Shown here in pieces: positions 1-11,121 of a stretch of DNA of 64,000 nt. Under the pieces are notes generated by a model, which saw only the letters and a program-made list of their open reading frames with translations, was not told the DNA's origin and did not search any database. Where the stretch lies: assembly GCA_028554795.2 (NCBI GenBank), contig JAPYKE020000280.1, positions 1-64,000 on the forward strand, written 5' to 3'. How positions within the stretch are numbered: the stretch's first letter is position 1; every line of letters starts with the position of its first letter. The position numbers and the translations under genes are program-made. The DNA comes from Sinohyriopsis cumingii (taxonomy: Eukaryota > Mollusca > Bivalvia > Unionida > Unionidae).

Positions 1-807
1 TGCCTATTACATACTTAATACTTGGACAATTCTTTAGCTCTCATATGCCTGGAGTTTATTTTTATCTCCCAGATTACAGTAAAATTAGAAATATTAGAAT
101 TTAAAATATGAGTATTTTGCTATCTGTAACAGATCTCCACAAAATAAATTCACCATTAAGATTAATTATGTAGTGTTGGGAGTTAAGGTAAAATGTAAAA
201 AAACTTTTCCCCATAAATTATTCTGTCATTTCATTAATAATTTGCAAATATCAAGGCTTTTCCATTGAAATCATAAAACTTCACAAAATTAGTCCTGAAT
301 CTGTACCTGAAATTTAAATTAAATAAAATAGGAATTATTGAAATTTTTAAAACTCATCATTATGATCTTCCCTTGTCTTTATTTGCTACAGGTAGATTTC
401 AATCATAGAGATAAATTTAAAGTATAATTTTTTCATGCCTGAATATAGTTTTTTAGCGCAAATTTCCAGTGTCCAGTTTGCATATTTTATTTCCTGGCCG
501 ACATGTCCATCATATATGAGCAATTCCAATTGCCTAATTTATATAATATTTTTAGAAGTTTAACAGATAGAGACATGAATACTATTGGAATCAATGTGTG
601 CATATGTTCAGTAATTTGTTCCTAATCTTGTAGCAAGCAGAGCTTGTTAAACTTTTTTAATTCCAAATCATTTGTTTTGTTTTGATTCAATCATTCTTTA
701 ATGTTTCTTTATATTAAACAGAGATGTATCCTTCTGTAATTCAATTCTTAACGTCATATCCACAAAGGTTTGTTTACAGCTATCTCTGCTTGTACTTGAC
801 CTCTTTC
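1..807 (+). other. Intron, first visible copy of a tandem exon-intron unit
   Basis: No coding sequence is seen. The opening bases resemble the segment just downstream of the exons at 1412-1453 and 15587-15643 (shared tgcctatta and acaattct pieces). A linker exon therefore probably lies just before the window. Bases 310-400 match 1770-1860 and 4739-4830; bases 560-800 match 5970-6290. Confidence 0.5.
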
Positions 808-1110
808 GGACTGCTCCAGTTAGAGTGTCTGTCTCGGATCTGAGAGGTCACTGGTTTGAACCCCTTCCGAGTCATACCAAAGATTTGTAAAAATGGTATT
901 AACAGCTGTCTTGCTTGGCGCTCAGTGTTAAGAGGTTTGTGTTAGGACTGGTCGGCCTGGTGTCAGGATAATGTGACTGCACGGGGACATCATGCTACAT
1001 GTCTGCTGCAGCATGATATCTCAATGCTAGACATCACTATTAACTGCCACACTGCAGACATCATAGTGATATAATGAAAATTTGTTAAAGCTACATTAAA
1101 ATCACACACA
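808..1110 (+). mobile_element. SINE family B, full-length copy
   Basis: The tRNA-like head has an A-box-like ctccagttagagtg and a B-box-like ggtttgaacccc. A conserved body (ggactggtcggcctggtgtc) and the tail gttaaagctacattaaaa followed by a CA run complete it. It is flanked by imperfect 31-bp direct repeats at 777-807 and 1109-1141, read as a target-site duplication. Seven other copies or fragments share head or body. Confidence 0.75.
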
Positions 1111-1148
1111 CACAGCTATCTCTGCCTGCACTTGACCTTTTTCCTTTA

Positions 1149-1206
1149 GTATGCGTACATTTATTTAGTATGCATACATTTATTTAGTATGCATACATTT
1201 ATTTGT
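1149..1206 (+). repeat. 20-bp tandem repeat, three copies
   Basis: The unit agtatgcatacatttattt is repeated about three times in the intron after the SINE. Confidence 0.8.
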
Positions 1207-1411
1207 AATGTAATTTGTATCAAAAGTGGATTTTCCTTGGTATCATTTCATATTTATATGATTATACTTTGACAGAGTTAAAATATCTTATGTGGTTTCA
1301 TTGGTTCAGCATTTTCTTGTATGCTTTCAAATCTAAATTTCATTAATTGAGTATCCTCAAAAACGTGTCATTCTTTCCTGTTAACGTATATCTCTTTGTC
1401 TCACTTTCTAG

Positions 1412-1453
1412 GCACTAATGAAAATGCTGCTTCAAGGGAAGGGCCAAGACAAG
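1412..1453 (+). CDS. Linker mini-exon 1 of the CARD-like host gene
   Basis: This is a 42-nt exon between a pyrimidine-rich acceptor (cactttctag) and the donor gtaacatcc. Read with phase 1 at both ends it is open and gives TNENAASREGPRQ, a polar Gly/Gln/Arg linker. Length is a multiple of three and both boundary phases are 1, so it can be skipped or duplicated without breaking frame. The exon at 15587-15643 and its following intron are clear paralogues of this one and its intron. The peptide resembles no domain; it is probably flexible linker before the CARD. Some exon prediction doubt remains because the exon is so short. Confidence 0.55.
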
Positions 1454-2599
1454 GTAACATCCTGCCTATTAAAGACTTGGAAAATTCTGTAGTGTTGATA
1501 TGCATAGATTTTATTTTCATCCCAGTGGGTAAAATCAGAAATGGTCATGGAGAATGTAATACTTGTATTTAGCTTAGAAAAAAGATATCCACAAAGTTAA
1601 TACACCATGAAGATTGGGAGTTAAGGTAAAAAAAATGTGTCCCTACAATATTTGATCATCATAAATTTGTCTGATTTTTCAGTAATAATTTGCAAATATA
1701 AACAGTTATAAGGTCTGCCCCTTCAAATCATAAAACTACAAAAAATTAATCCTGGACCTGTGTTTGAAATTTTCTAGAATAAAATTGGAATTATTGAAAT
1801 TTTTAAAATGATTCATCCTGATTTCCCATTTCTTATATGCTACAGGTTGATTTTAATCATGTGATGAATTTCCAGTATATTTGTTATATGGATTTAAGAT
1901 TTTGGCTTCCTGCTACAAAATCTTTAAAGAATTAGGACCCTGGGTAATTTTCAAAATGGGGGTCAAGCATGTTTTTGGCAAGTGGACCAATGGGTCCATG
2001 TCAGTGTATCCCCCAGGGGTGTAAAACCGAGGGTAAAAAAAAAAAAACCTTGGTGTCAGAACTGGGGGTCACATAAAAAATGTGGGGGTCAAAAATATAG
2101 ACAAATTTTCATCCAACTCGTACTTTTTCAGCTTGAAATAGGATATTGTAACTTGCACAACATTCTCTCTCTCTAAACATACAAATAAACCAACATGCAC
2201 AGTTAACAAACAAATGCATTGTCCATTCAAAGAATAATTTTATTAGTTAATTTTTCATTTAAAATCATACTTTTAACAGTCTCCTTATAATCTTATTACA
2301 TACAGGCCAATACAGAAAGCCTAATAAATCTTTTTAACAGAATGGCAGTCAATTTACTGCCTGCCATAAAATGTGTACTATCATCGGTTTCATTGTACTT
2401 CGTCCTAGAACAAATTTATCCAAAAATGAAGGAGGCTAATGATTCATCTTGTTTCTAATAAGTTACACTTGAACTTTTAGGTCTTTCTTTTATTGCAGCA
2501 AAGTTAAAAACCAACAAAATCTGCAATGACCCCCTGACTGTAATCCAAATAAAGGCATTTGTCTCGGCAAGTTTACTGATTTCTTTGTTGTAAAAGACT
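1454..2599 (+). other. Intron, second copy of the tandem unit
   Basis: Bases 1464-1910 are a diverged duplicate of 1-450 and of 4739-4890. Bases 1920-2180 contain a G-rich ggggtcaaa motif repeated several times. No gene is seen. A 64-residue frame at 1982 has no domain and is low-complexity Lys-rich. Confidence 0.5.
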
Positions 2600-2860
2600 G
2601 TCTTGGGTTATAATGTGTTCTCCAGATATCTTGTGGCGAACGAGGGCAGATTTGTTAAAATTCTTAAACCCTGTCACGAAAGGATTATTCACTTCTGCAG
2701 TCTTCGCAATCATGCTATCAGAAGTCACTCCAGTAATCCTAATGGATGTGCCGTATTCCAGTCAAGGGAATTATTTTCTCCATTTTTCATTAAAGTTAGA
2801 TCCACAGTTACTCTTTTGTGTTCTGCTTCTTTCACTTTCTTCACTAATGATTTTTAGTGC
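2600..2860 (-). pseudogene. Decayed hAT-like transposase fragment (ZNF862/TTF-type finger)
   Basis: On the minus strand, NNPFVTGFKNFNKSALVRH followed by K-I-S-G-E-H fits the FV-G-x-x-x-F(R/K)-x-x-x-L-x-x-H-x-x-S-x-x-H zinc-finger pattern of ZNF862/KIAA1586-like hAT-derived proteins. It is preceded by a W-R-K-stop-F-P-stop-L-E-Y segment that looks like the usual region before that finger. Two stops interrupt it and no DDE domain follows, so it is a remnant. Family assignment rests on this short motif only. Confidence 0.4.
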
Positions 2861-3316
2861 ACGATGTTTTAATCTGGACATCACTTTCTAGTGCAACAAG
2901 CATTGAGGTTAAACATCAAGATGACATCTTGCTGAGCTCAATGGAAATCGCGTGAGAGCTCGCGAGAATAGGGGAAGCTACTCCATCATAACATTGCCTA
3001 TGCTAGTCTGGTTCTTTATTTCGTATGTTCCCTGCGTTCCACTCCGCTATACGAATAGAGGAGCCCAACACAGGAAGTAAACAAAGCAGGGAACCAGTCA
3101 ATATCTATGCTCGAAGTATACACGATGTCACCCTTCATCCAACACATTGGATATTAAATAAAAAATCCTGATTGCATTATGTGAATCCCTTGCGTCAAAA
3201 AAACGCACGGCAACAAAATGTGTGTGTCAGTTTTTTCCAGTGTGCGTCCCTGATGCACAAATGTGCGTAAAGGGAAACACTGCCATGTAATCATTGTTTT
3301 ATGCCCCCATCTTGTC
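2861..3316 (+). other. Unassigned intronic segment, locally GC- and CpG-richer
   Basis: The stretch includes cgcgtgagagctcgcgag and a CpG-containing stretch near 3190. It is probably more of the decayed DNA transposon next to the hAT fragment. No open frame or terminal repeat was found. Confidence 0.3.
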
Positions 3317-3462
3317 CCACCCAGTCACATTATCCTGACACCAGGCTGACCGGTCCTAACTCTAACCTCTTAATGATGAGCACCTAGCAAGGCAGCTGTT
3401 AGTACCATTTTTATAATTCTTTGGGATGAATCGGCAGCGGATGGTCTAACCACTGGGCCACA
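3317..3462 (-). mobile_element. SINE family B, head and body fragment
   Basis: The reverse complement carries the tRNA-like head (tggcccagtgg), the ttaagaggtta body and gtcaggataatgtgactggg. It ends there without the tail half. Confidence 0.65.
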
Positions 3463-3845
3463 GGTGATGATGGTTAATCACTTACCAGCACAGGTGTGAT
3501 AAAACTCTTTGGATACATGTGTTCACAAGACCACACAGTGTTTATTTTGACCATCCATAATACCTATGTTATTGCATCATTCACAGTTCTATTTTTTCAT
3601 ACATGCCAATCATTATGCTTTGGCATAATCATTACACTTTTTTCCCCATGTAATTAAATCTTACACTTGCCTATATATCGAGTTTGCTTTTCAGGTACAT
3701 TAAAATTAAAAATAAAGAAATAAAATGTTCTGTTTGTCACTTTTATTATCATCTCTCTATTTCCACTCATAACATAAATTTGAGACTATTCTAAAAAAAA
3801 GACTGTTGCATAAGAATAGCATAAGAGTTAATTTGCAAATCTTGT

Positions 3846-3986
3846 GATGCTGTGATTTTGATTTTTAACGTAGCGTTTAAAAAATTCAGTCATATTGCTA
3901 CGATGTCTGCAGTGTGGCAGTTTATAGTGATGTCTAGCACTGGAGCATCATGCCGCAGACATGTAGCATGATATCCCATTTTAATT
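3846..3986 (-). mobile_element. SINE family B, 5'-truncated tail fragment
   Basis: The reverse complement matches the 3' half of the family (gctacatgtctgcggcatga, gacatcactataaactgcca, gctacgttaaaaatc). The tRNA-like head is missing, the usual 5' truncation of reverse-transcribed copies. Confidence 0.65.
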
Positions 3987-4330
3987 GTTTTTTAGAGATA
4001 GTTACCAATAGAGATATATGTATCTTTAATATCCAGTTTTATGTATATTTTTATGTATTAAAATATAATTAATCTGTGCTGTATATGCATATCTCCATGT
4101 CAATTATTCATTAAAGTATAAGACAGTTAGGTTACAAATGTAAGCTATGATGTCATTTTGTTTATGTCATATTGTTTTTTTCATTGATCACTTAGAAACA
4201 GAATGTATTTAATGAAGTAAGCAATGATATTGAATTGAGTTTGAATTCAGACTGATGAAGCATTAAAGCAAAACTGGTGACACATTCTATGTGTTGGTGT
4301 TGTTTATAAACGGTGAGTGAGAGAATACAT

Positions 4331-4359
4331 ATGTGTGTGTGTGTGTGTGTGTGGTGAGA

Positions 4360-4402
<43 letters not shown>
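4331..4402. repeat. (TG)n(TA)n microsatellite
   Basis: A TG run is followed after a short spacer by a longer TA run, about 200 bases upstream of the exon at 4506. Confidence 0.95.
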
Positions 4403-4403
<1 letters not shown>

Positions 4404-4505
4404 TTAGAGTGAGAGAGAGCAAATTGTAATATAAAATCACATATAAAAGATCATGTTCCAAAGAGTATTGCCTTTGTTTTATATGTTCTTTATCTCATTT
4501 CTCAG

Positions 4506-4547
4506 ACACAACTGATGATCCTGTTACTACAGAGGCCTTGATTCATG
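4506..4547 (+). CDS. Linker mini-exon 2 of the CARD-like host gene
   Basis: A 42-nt exon lies between the acceptor ctcatttctcag and the donor gtaagattgg. It has phase 1 at both ends and reads TTDDPVTTEALIH, a Thr/Asp-rich linker. It has the same length and phases as the exon at 1412. Its downstream intron start (gtaagattggaat) matches that of the exon at 5881, which supports a duplicated exon series. No catalytic or structural motif is visible. Confidence 0.5.
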
Positions 4548-5779
<1,232 letters not shown>

Positions 5780-5880
5780 GAGAGGGAAAATACATATTTG
5801 TGTATATATTCAAAAGACTGTGTTTCAAAGATTACATCCTTTGTTTTATATTTTATTTTCTCTTTATTTACTTTATTTAG

Positions 5881-5919
5881 TCCAAACTGGCAATACAGAC
5901 CAAGGGACCACAAGTCAAG
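5881..5919 (+). CDS. Linker mini-exon 3 of the CARD-like host gene
   Basis: A 39-nt exon follows the acceptor actttatttag and precedes the donor gtaagattgg. Phase 1 at both ends reads QTGNTDQGTTSQ, a Gln/Thr/Gly linker with the same final Q-plus-G as the exons at 1412 and 15587. The intron behind it (5970-6290) is homologous to 560-800, so exon and intron belong to the tandem duplication. Confidence 0.5.
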
Positions 5920-6168
5920 GTAAGATTGGAATTGAATTTTTAAGTTGCCTAATGTTCATAATATGTAAACAATCTAACAAATAGAGGCATCAATACTACT
6001 GGAATCAGTGTATGCACATGTGCAATAATTTATTCTTGCAGCAAACAGAGCCTTGTCATTCATTTTTAATGGCACACCTTTGATGTCATTAAGATTCAGT
6101 GAGTTGTTCTTTTTATAATTGCATGTCATTTATGGGAAGATGATGCAATCATTCCTTCCTAATAGCAC

Positions 6169-6294
6169 ATGTTTTTTTTCATTATGGTTCATTCATTTCT
6201 TAATGTATTTTTATATTGACGAGAGTAGTAGTCTTCCATAATTCAATTCTTAATGGCATTTCCACACAGGGTTGGTTCACAGCTATCTCAGCTA
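6169..6294 (+). repeat. Left 125-bp direct repeat flanking the gag fragment
   Basis: The segment from atgttttttttc to cagctatctcagc recurs at 7729-7853 with a single substitution seen (cacacagg versus cacaaagg). It is ordinary intron sequence of the tandem unit; its older paralogue is at 690-790. Confidence 0.9.
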
Positions 6295-7732
6295 TCCCCC
6301 CTCCACCTAAAGTTCGTCATTTGCAACCGTCAGCCACAGTAACATCAACGGCAATGGAGGAAAATAATGTTGACAGGGTACAACAGTCCACCTTTGAACA
6401 GATGCATTGTTTGGTCCAGGAAACGACGACGCAGCTATTACCCTTATTTCCCTCACTCGCTTCCACGGCTTTTTCTGACTCTTTGGGGGAATGTTTCCCC
6501 AATTTTAGGCTGTCCAGCAGGCGTAATTCCCCCCGCATGTCCATGCATGGCCTTTGGGCCTGTAAGTCAGGATGCATGGGTTTTTTACTGGATCCATCGG
6601 ATCCAATTCATTATACAACCTCTATGTCACCGGCCGTCCAGCTGTCCCAGCATGGGGACCCTATTGCTAAAACGGTCCGACCAAATATGATTTATGGGGA
6701 TCTTAGTGATAAATCTGCCCGTCAAGCTGTACTGCCGGCAACATACCAATACTATGGCAGAGAATTTAGTGAGAAATCTGTCCGTCCAGCCAGGCCATTG
6801 GAGCAGCCGGTACCGGTGATAGCAGGACCGTCGCCAACATTCAGGCCGACCACAAGCCAGACAAACCAGCCAGCAGGGCCGGCCGTCCATATGTTCACGG
6901 CTTATCCACAAGGGAGAGTTAGTGACAGTGTCAAGGATGATGGAATCGCGTCATCTATGCCACCTGGTATGCTCTATCCAGAAATGCAAGCTATTCCAGA
7001 ACACGACTCGGCACACAGTGAGGGTGACGAAACTCCTGCAAATCAGCTGTACACAGATCCAACCATGGAACGGACTGAGTTTGGCTTCAAGGCGGCAGTG
7101 GAAGAAATTTGTAGGGTGTTGGCAACTTCAGAATGCCCTCCACCTCCTGCTGCCACTCAAGACTACAAAGTTAAGGCGTCTGTAGATCTTGACGGGGAGG
7201 AAGAGATGCCATCCTTCTGGCTCCTTCCCCAGTCGGCAAAATTTAAGGAGATCAATGATCGTCTATCAGGACGAATAGGTGATCCGGGGATTGCTAAGGC
7301 GTTCTTTTCAGAAAACCATGTACCAGTGACATTCTTGTGTCGCTGGTACAAAACTCATTCAGACGCCTTCAGTACGGATCTTCCGGCCCTGGACAAAAAT
7401 ATGGTAGCAGTTCACATGTCCACTCCACTGTTTTACAAAGTGGACAGAAATGTGTTTCATGCCACGTCAAAGCTAGTCCAGAATGTAGTCGCTGTGTCTT
7501 CAATGTTAGACTTGGCTTCATTAGTCATTTTCTGACTCGCAGAAAAATCCGACAATGACCACGCTTGGGGAAGCGACGGCACAGATTTATAGAGTTATTA
7601 ACAGGGCAGCTCACCATTCCATGGCTAATGCGTTGACTGCTTCTGCCAGCTTAGACCTGATACGATGTGACGCATGTCTGCTGTCCACGTCGCTCAAGCC
7701 CCATCATACTCTGGCTTTACGGATGACTATGT
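6295..7732 (+). pseudogene. Second copy of the DIRS gag region, solo fragment
   Basis: The fragment is colinear with 9396-10835 of the nearby DIRS element, with roughly thirty differences counted by eye (about 98 percent identity). It starts inside gag at a run of six C and ends with the shared atgttt. The open frame 6216-7535 uses flanking host DNA for its first residues, so it has no genuine start. It lacks the Cys-rich N-terminus present in the full element. It stops at the same TGA as the full copy. The shared lesion and near identity imply that both derive from one source, possibly this locus. The fragment sits between 125-bp direct repeats of host sequence, unlike a normal DIRS insertion, which makes no target duplication. 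Confidence 0.8.
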
Positions 7733-7853
7733 TTTTTTTCATTATGGTTCATTCATTTCTTAATGTATTTTTATATTGACGAGAGTAGTAGTCTTCCATA
7801 ATTCAATTCTTAATGGCATTTCCACAAAGGGTTGGTTCACAGCTATCTCAGCA
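7729..7853 (+). repeat. Right 125-bp direct repeat flanking the gag fragment
   Basis: Near-identical to 6169-6294. Its junction with the gag fragment falls in a shared atgttt. Confidence 0.9.
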
Positions 7854-8137
7854 TGTACTTGACCTGTTTCCTTTAGCATACACACATGTATATGTACCAC
7901 TGTGTTGGCTAATTCTGCGTGTCAGGTAATTCTGCGTAATGATACATCATTTCTGAAAACAATGAATCACTTGTTATTTTTGTTCAAAATTTCCATTTGT
8001 ATCGAGGAAGAACAATCATACTTTAATTAAGGAAAGTGATATTCATAAATTGTACAAAAATATTATGCATTTCGACTCAAAATGCATATAAAAATGTGAT
8101 TTCTAAATGCCAACATGAAGACCCACTCTATGACCTT

Positions 8138-8387
8138 GGGGCCCCAAGTGGCCGAGTGGTCTAAAGCACTCTCCGTTACGGATCACTGCCATATCACCTC
8201 TGTCCATGTGGGTTTGAGTATCGGATTCGGCTAATGTGGATATGTGAGAAAGCTTGCCAGTAGCTTCTCGTGGGTCGGTGGTTCTTTCCAGGGTTTTCCC
8301 GCGTTCTTCCTCCACTGTTAATACTGGCTGCCATTTATAGCCTATCGTGTGCTGAAAAATGGCGTTAAACACAACAACAACAACAAA
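8138..8387 (+). mobile_element. SINE family A, full-length copy
   Basis: It has a tRNA-like head with A box (tggccgagtgg) and a B-box-like gggtttgagta, the body gagaaagcttgccagtagct, and the 3' end gtgctgaaaaatggcgttaa followed by ACA repeats. The same plan occurs in ten more copies or fragments in this window. Confidence 0.8.
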
Positions 8388-8620
8388 CATGACCTTCTTG
8401 AACCTGAAACCCAGAAAATCCAATTTACTATGCATATTTTAAAATCATACAAATAAATACATTATATAAAAGATGGAAATATATACCTTAAAACAATACT
8501 GCATTTTAATCCAAGTTTCCAATTTTGCAAGAAATTGTCCCACACATACAAAATCGTCTGCTACCCAATGCATCAACTTGCCACTAGAACATAAATTTCT
8601 CCTTAAATTCGTTCCCCGTT

Positions 8621-8776
8621 ACATTAATGTTAAGGATATAAGCCTGCTACCTCTCGAAACCGGCCCTACTAAAAGACGAAAATTCATCTTTTCTGTCTAT
8701 CTCATATAGACCAAAGGGCAATAACTCTTGCCCCTTACCCCCCTTGCCACCGCCAGGTGTCACTAGTTTTTAAGCT
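8621..8776 (+). repeat. Left inverted terminal repeat of the DIRS element
   Basis: It matches the reverse complement of 14371-14528 over about 155 bp with few differences, including caaagggcaataactcttgc. The outer bases (acattaatgtta) are complemented in the internal complementary region. Confidence 0.85.
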
Positions 8777-9149
8777 TCGCTTGTACTAATAACACGTACA
8801 TTATACCTCCAAACAATCCAAGCCATCTTAGCATTAAATTGGACCATCCGAAGTTAAATTTGGATCTATTGCATTGGACAATCGTTCTTCTACAGGTTGT
8901 ATACATGATTTTAAAAATTTTTTTCAAAATTGAGTGACTTTGTCACCCTTATGGATTTCGTCTACTGAAGACCATGTTGCACATGCTATCGCTGAACTGG
9001 TGTTGTCAATTACGAGTTATCGCGACACTAATTTCGCTTACTCCGATAGTAACGGTTGTGGTATTAGCGAATTAATAACATGCTGAATTGCTAAATTGTG
9101 CTTTGTTTTCTTTTCTTGTGTTGTTTCAGTAGAAATGTCAACTAAATGA

Positions 9150-10634
9150 ATGAAATGCAAAAAGTTCAAAGCAAAAGAAGACAACCATGACTCTTGTATT
9201 GTATGTACCAAGTGTACATCATCTATACCATGCAGCGTGTGTAATACTTGGAGAAAGCAAATGTGGGCTGATGTAGTCCAGAAGGCAGCAAAAGGGAGGG
9301 ATAGATGGAATAAGTCGAAGAAAGATAGCACTGATGTCCTCAGTATACATCCGAAGACAGCCTCCATTGCGAGTCTTGTGGGGGACGTTGGGGTCCCCCC
9401 TCCACCTAAAGTTCGTCATTTGCAACCGTCAGTCACAGTAACATCAACGGCAATGGAGGAAAATAATGTTGACAGGGTACAACAGTCCACCTTTGAACAG
9501 ATGCATTGTTTGGTCCAGGAAACGACGACGCAGCTATTACCCTTATTTCCCTCGCTCGCTTCCACGGCTTTTTCTGACTCTTTGGGGGAATGTTTCCCCA
9601 ATTTTAGGCTGTCCAGCAGGCGTAATTCCCCCCGCATGTCCATGCATGGCCTTCGGGCCTGTAAGTCAGGATGCATGGGTTTTTTACTGGATCCATTGGA
9701 TCCATTTCGTTATACAACCTCTATGTCACCGGTCGTCCAGCTGTCCCAGCATGGGGACCCTATTGCTAAAACGGTCCGACCAAATATGATTTATGGGGAT
9801 CTTAGTGATAAATCTGCCCGTCAAGCTGTACTGCCGGCAACATACCAATACTATGGCAGAGAATTTAGTGAGAAATCTGTCCGTCCGGCCAGGCCATTGG
9901 AGCAGCCGGTACCGGCGATAGCAGGACCGTCGCCAACATTCAGGCCGACCACAAGCCAGACAAACCAGCCAGCAGGGCCGGCCGTCCATATGTTCACGGC
10001 TTATCCACAAGGGAGAGTTAGTGACAGTGTCAAGGATGACGGAATCGCGTCATCTATGCCACCTGGTATGCTCTATCCAGAAATGCAAGCTATTCCAGAA
10101 CACGACTCGGCACACAGTGAGGGTGACGAAACTCCTGCAAATCAGCTGTACACAGATCCAACCATGGAACGGACTGAGTTTGGCTTCAAGGCGGCAGTGG
10201 AAGAAATTTATAGGGTGTTGGCAACTTCAGAATGCCCTCCACCTCCTGCTGCCACTCAAGACTACAAAGTTAAGGCGTCTGTAGATCTTGACGGGGAGGA
10301 AGAGATGCCATCCTTCTGGCTCCTTCCCCAGTCGGCAAAATTTAAGGAGATCAATGATCGTCTATCAGGACGAATAGGTGATCCGGGGATTGCTAAGGCG
10401 TTCTTTTCAGAAAACCATGTACCAGTGACGTTCTCGTGTCGCTGGTACAAAACTCATTCAGACGCCTTTAGTACGGATCTTCCGGCCCTGGACAAAAATA
10501 TGGTAGCAGTTCACATGTCCACTCCACTATTTCACAAAGTGGACAAAAATGTGTTCCATGCCACATCAAAGCTAGTCCAGAACATAGTTGCTGTGTCTTC
10601 AATGTTAGACTTGGCTTCATTAGCCATTTTCTGA
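9150..10634 (+). CDS. gag: DIRS ORF1 (gag-like), damaged C-terminus
   Basis: This is the gag-like protein of the DIRS element, 494 residues in this frame. The N-terminus holds a Cys cluster (CIVCTKCTSSIPCSVCNTW, about residues 17-35) typical of DIRS gag zinc-binding regions, followed by a Pro-rich segment. An ATG at 9135 opens four codons and then hits TGA immediately before the ATG at 9150. Either the true start is 9150 or a TGA arose at codon 5. The frame ends at TGA 10632-10634. The conserved continuation (INRAAHHSMANALTASASL) resumes in another frame at 10654-11121. The same break occurs in the 6.3-7.7 kb copy. The product would presumably coat element RNA. Confidence 0.75.
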   Translation: MKCKKFKAKEDNHDSCIVCTKCTSSIPCSVCNTWRKQMWADVVQKAAKGRDRWNKSKKDSTDVLSIHPKTASIASLVGDVGVPPPPKVRHLQPSVTVTSTAMEENNVDRVQQSTFEQMHCLVQETTTQLLPLFPSLASTAFSDSLGECFPNFRLSSRRNSPRMSMHGLRACKSGCMGFLLDPLDPFRYTTSMSPVVQLSQHGDPIAKTVRPNMIYGDLSDKSARQAVLPATYQYYGREFSEKSVRPARPLEQPVPAIAGPSPTFRPTTSQTNQPAGPAVHMFTAYPQGRVSDSVKDDGIASSMPPGMLYPEMQAIPEHDSAHSEGDETPANQLYTDPTMERTEFGFKAAVEEIYRVLATSECPPPPAATQDYKVKASVDLDGEEEMPSFWLLPQSAKFKEINDRLSGRIGDPGIAKAFFSENHVPVTFSCRWYKTHSDAFSTDLPALDKNMVAVHMSTPLFHKVDKNVFHATSKLVQNIVAVSSMLDLASLAIF

Positions 10635-10653
10635 CTCGCAGAAAAATCCGACA

Positions 10654-11121
10654 ATGACCACGCTTGGGGAAGCGACGGCCCAGATTTCTAGAGTTATTAA
10701 CAGGGCAGCTCACCATTCCATGGCTAATGCATTGACTGCTTCTGCCAGCTTATACCTGATACGATGTGACGCATGTCTGCTGTCCACGTCGCTCAAGCCC
10801 CATCATACTCTGGCTTTACGGATGACTATGTTTGGGTCGCCTTTACTCTTTAGAAGAAAAAAATTGAAGAAGTTCGGAAGCAGGCAGCTCAGGAACTGCC
10901 CCTCCAACTCGCCACCCAACCCTCGCAGGCGTTTAGAAAAATCCCTGCCACAGTGGAGGGATGATTGGCAGACCAGGGACAAGGCATCCTTAAAATCAAA
11001 TGTGCAGTATAGATCCCAACCCAGTGCCAGGAGACAACAGTCTAATCAAGCTAGGAGGCAACCATACAGAGGCGGTAAGAAACGTTTCTCCGTCTTCAAG
11101 CCTCCTAACTCTAAAAGTTGA
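10654..11121 (+). pseudogene. DIRS gag C-terminal portion, displaced frame
   Basis: The 155-residue frame continues the gag-like protein: a helical INRAAHHSMANALTASASL segment, then a long basic Arg/Gln/Lys-rich tail (about residues 66-150), as expected for RNA binding. It is out of frame with 9150-10634, so gag is split by a frame change. Its 3' end overlaps the start of the RT frame by about 120 bases, the usual compact DIRS arrangement. Confidence 0.6.

Noticed and set aside
6216..7535. Intact 439-residue gene
   Set aside because: Its start is a non-ATG codon in flanking host DNA; the rest is a truncated DIRS gag fragment.
8138..8215. tRNA gene (and similar heads of other SINEs)
   Set aside because: A- and B-box-like sequences are present but the cloverleaf is incomplete and each head is followed by the SINE body.
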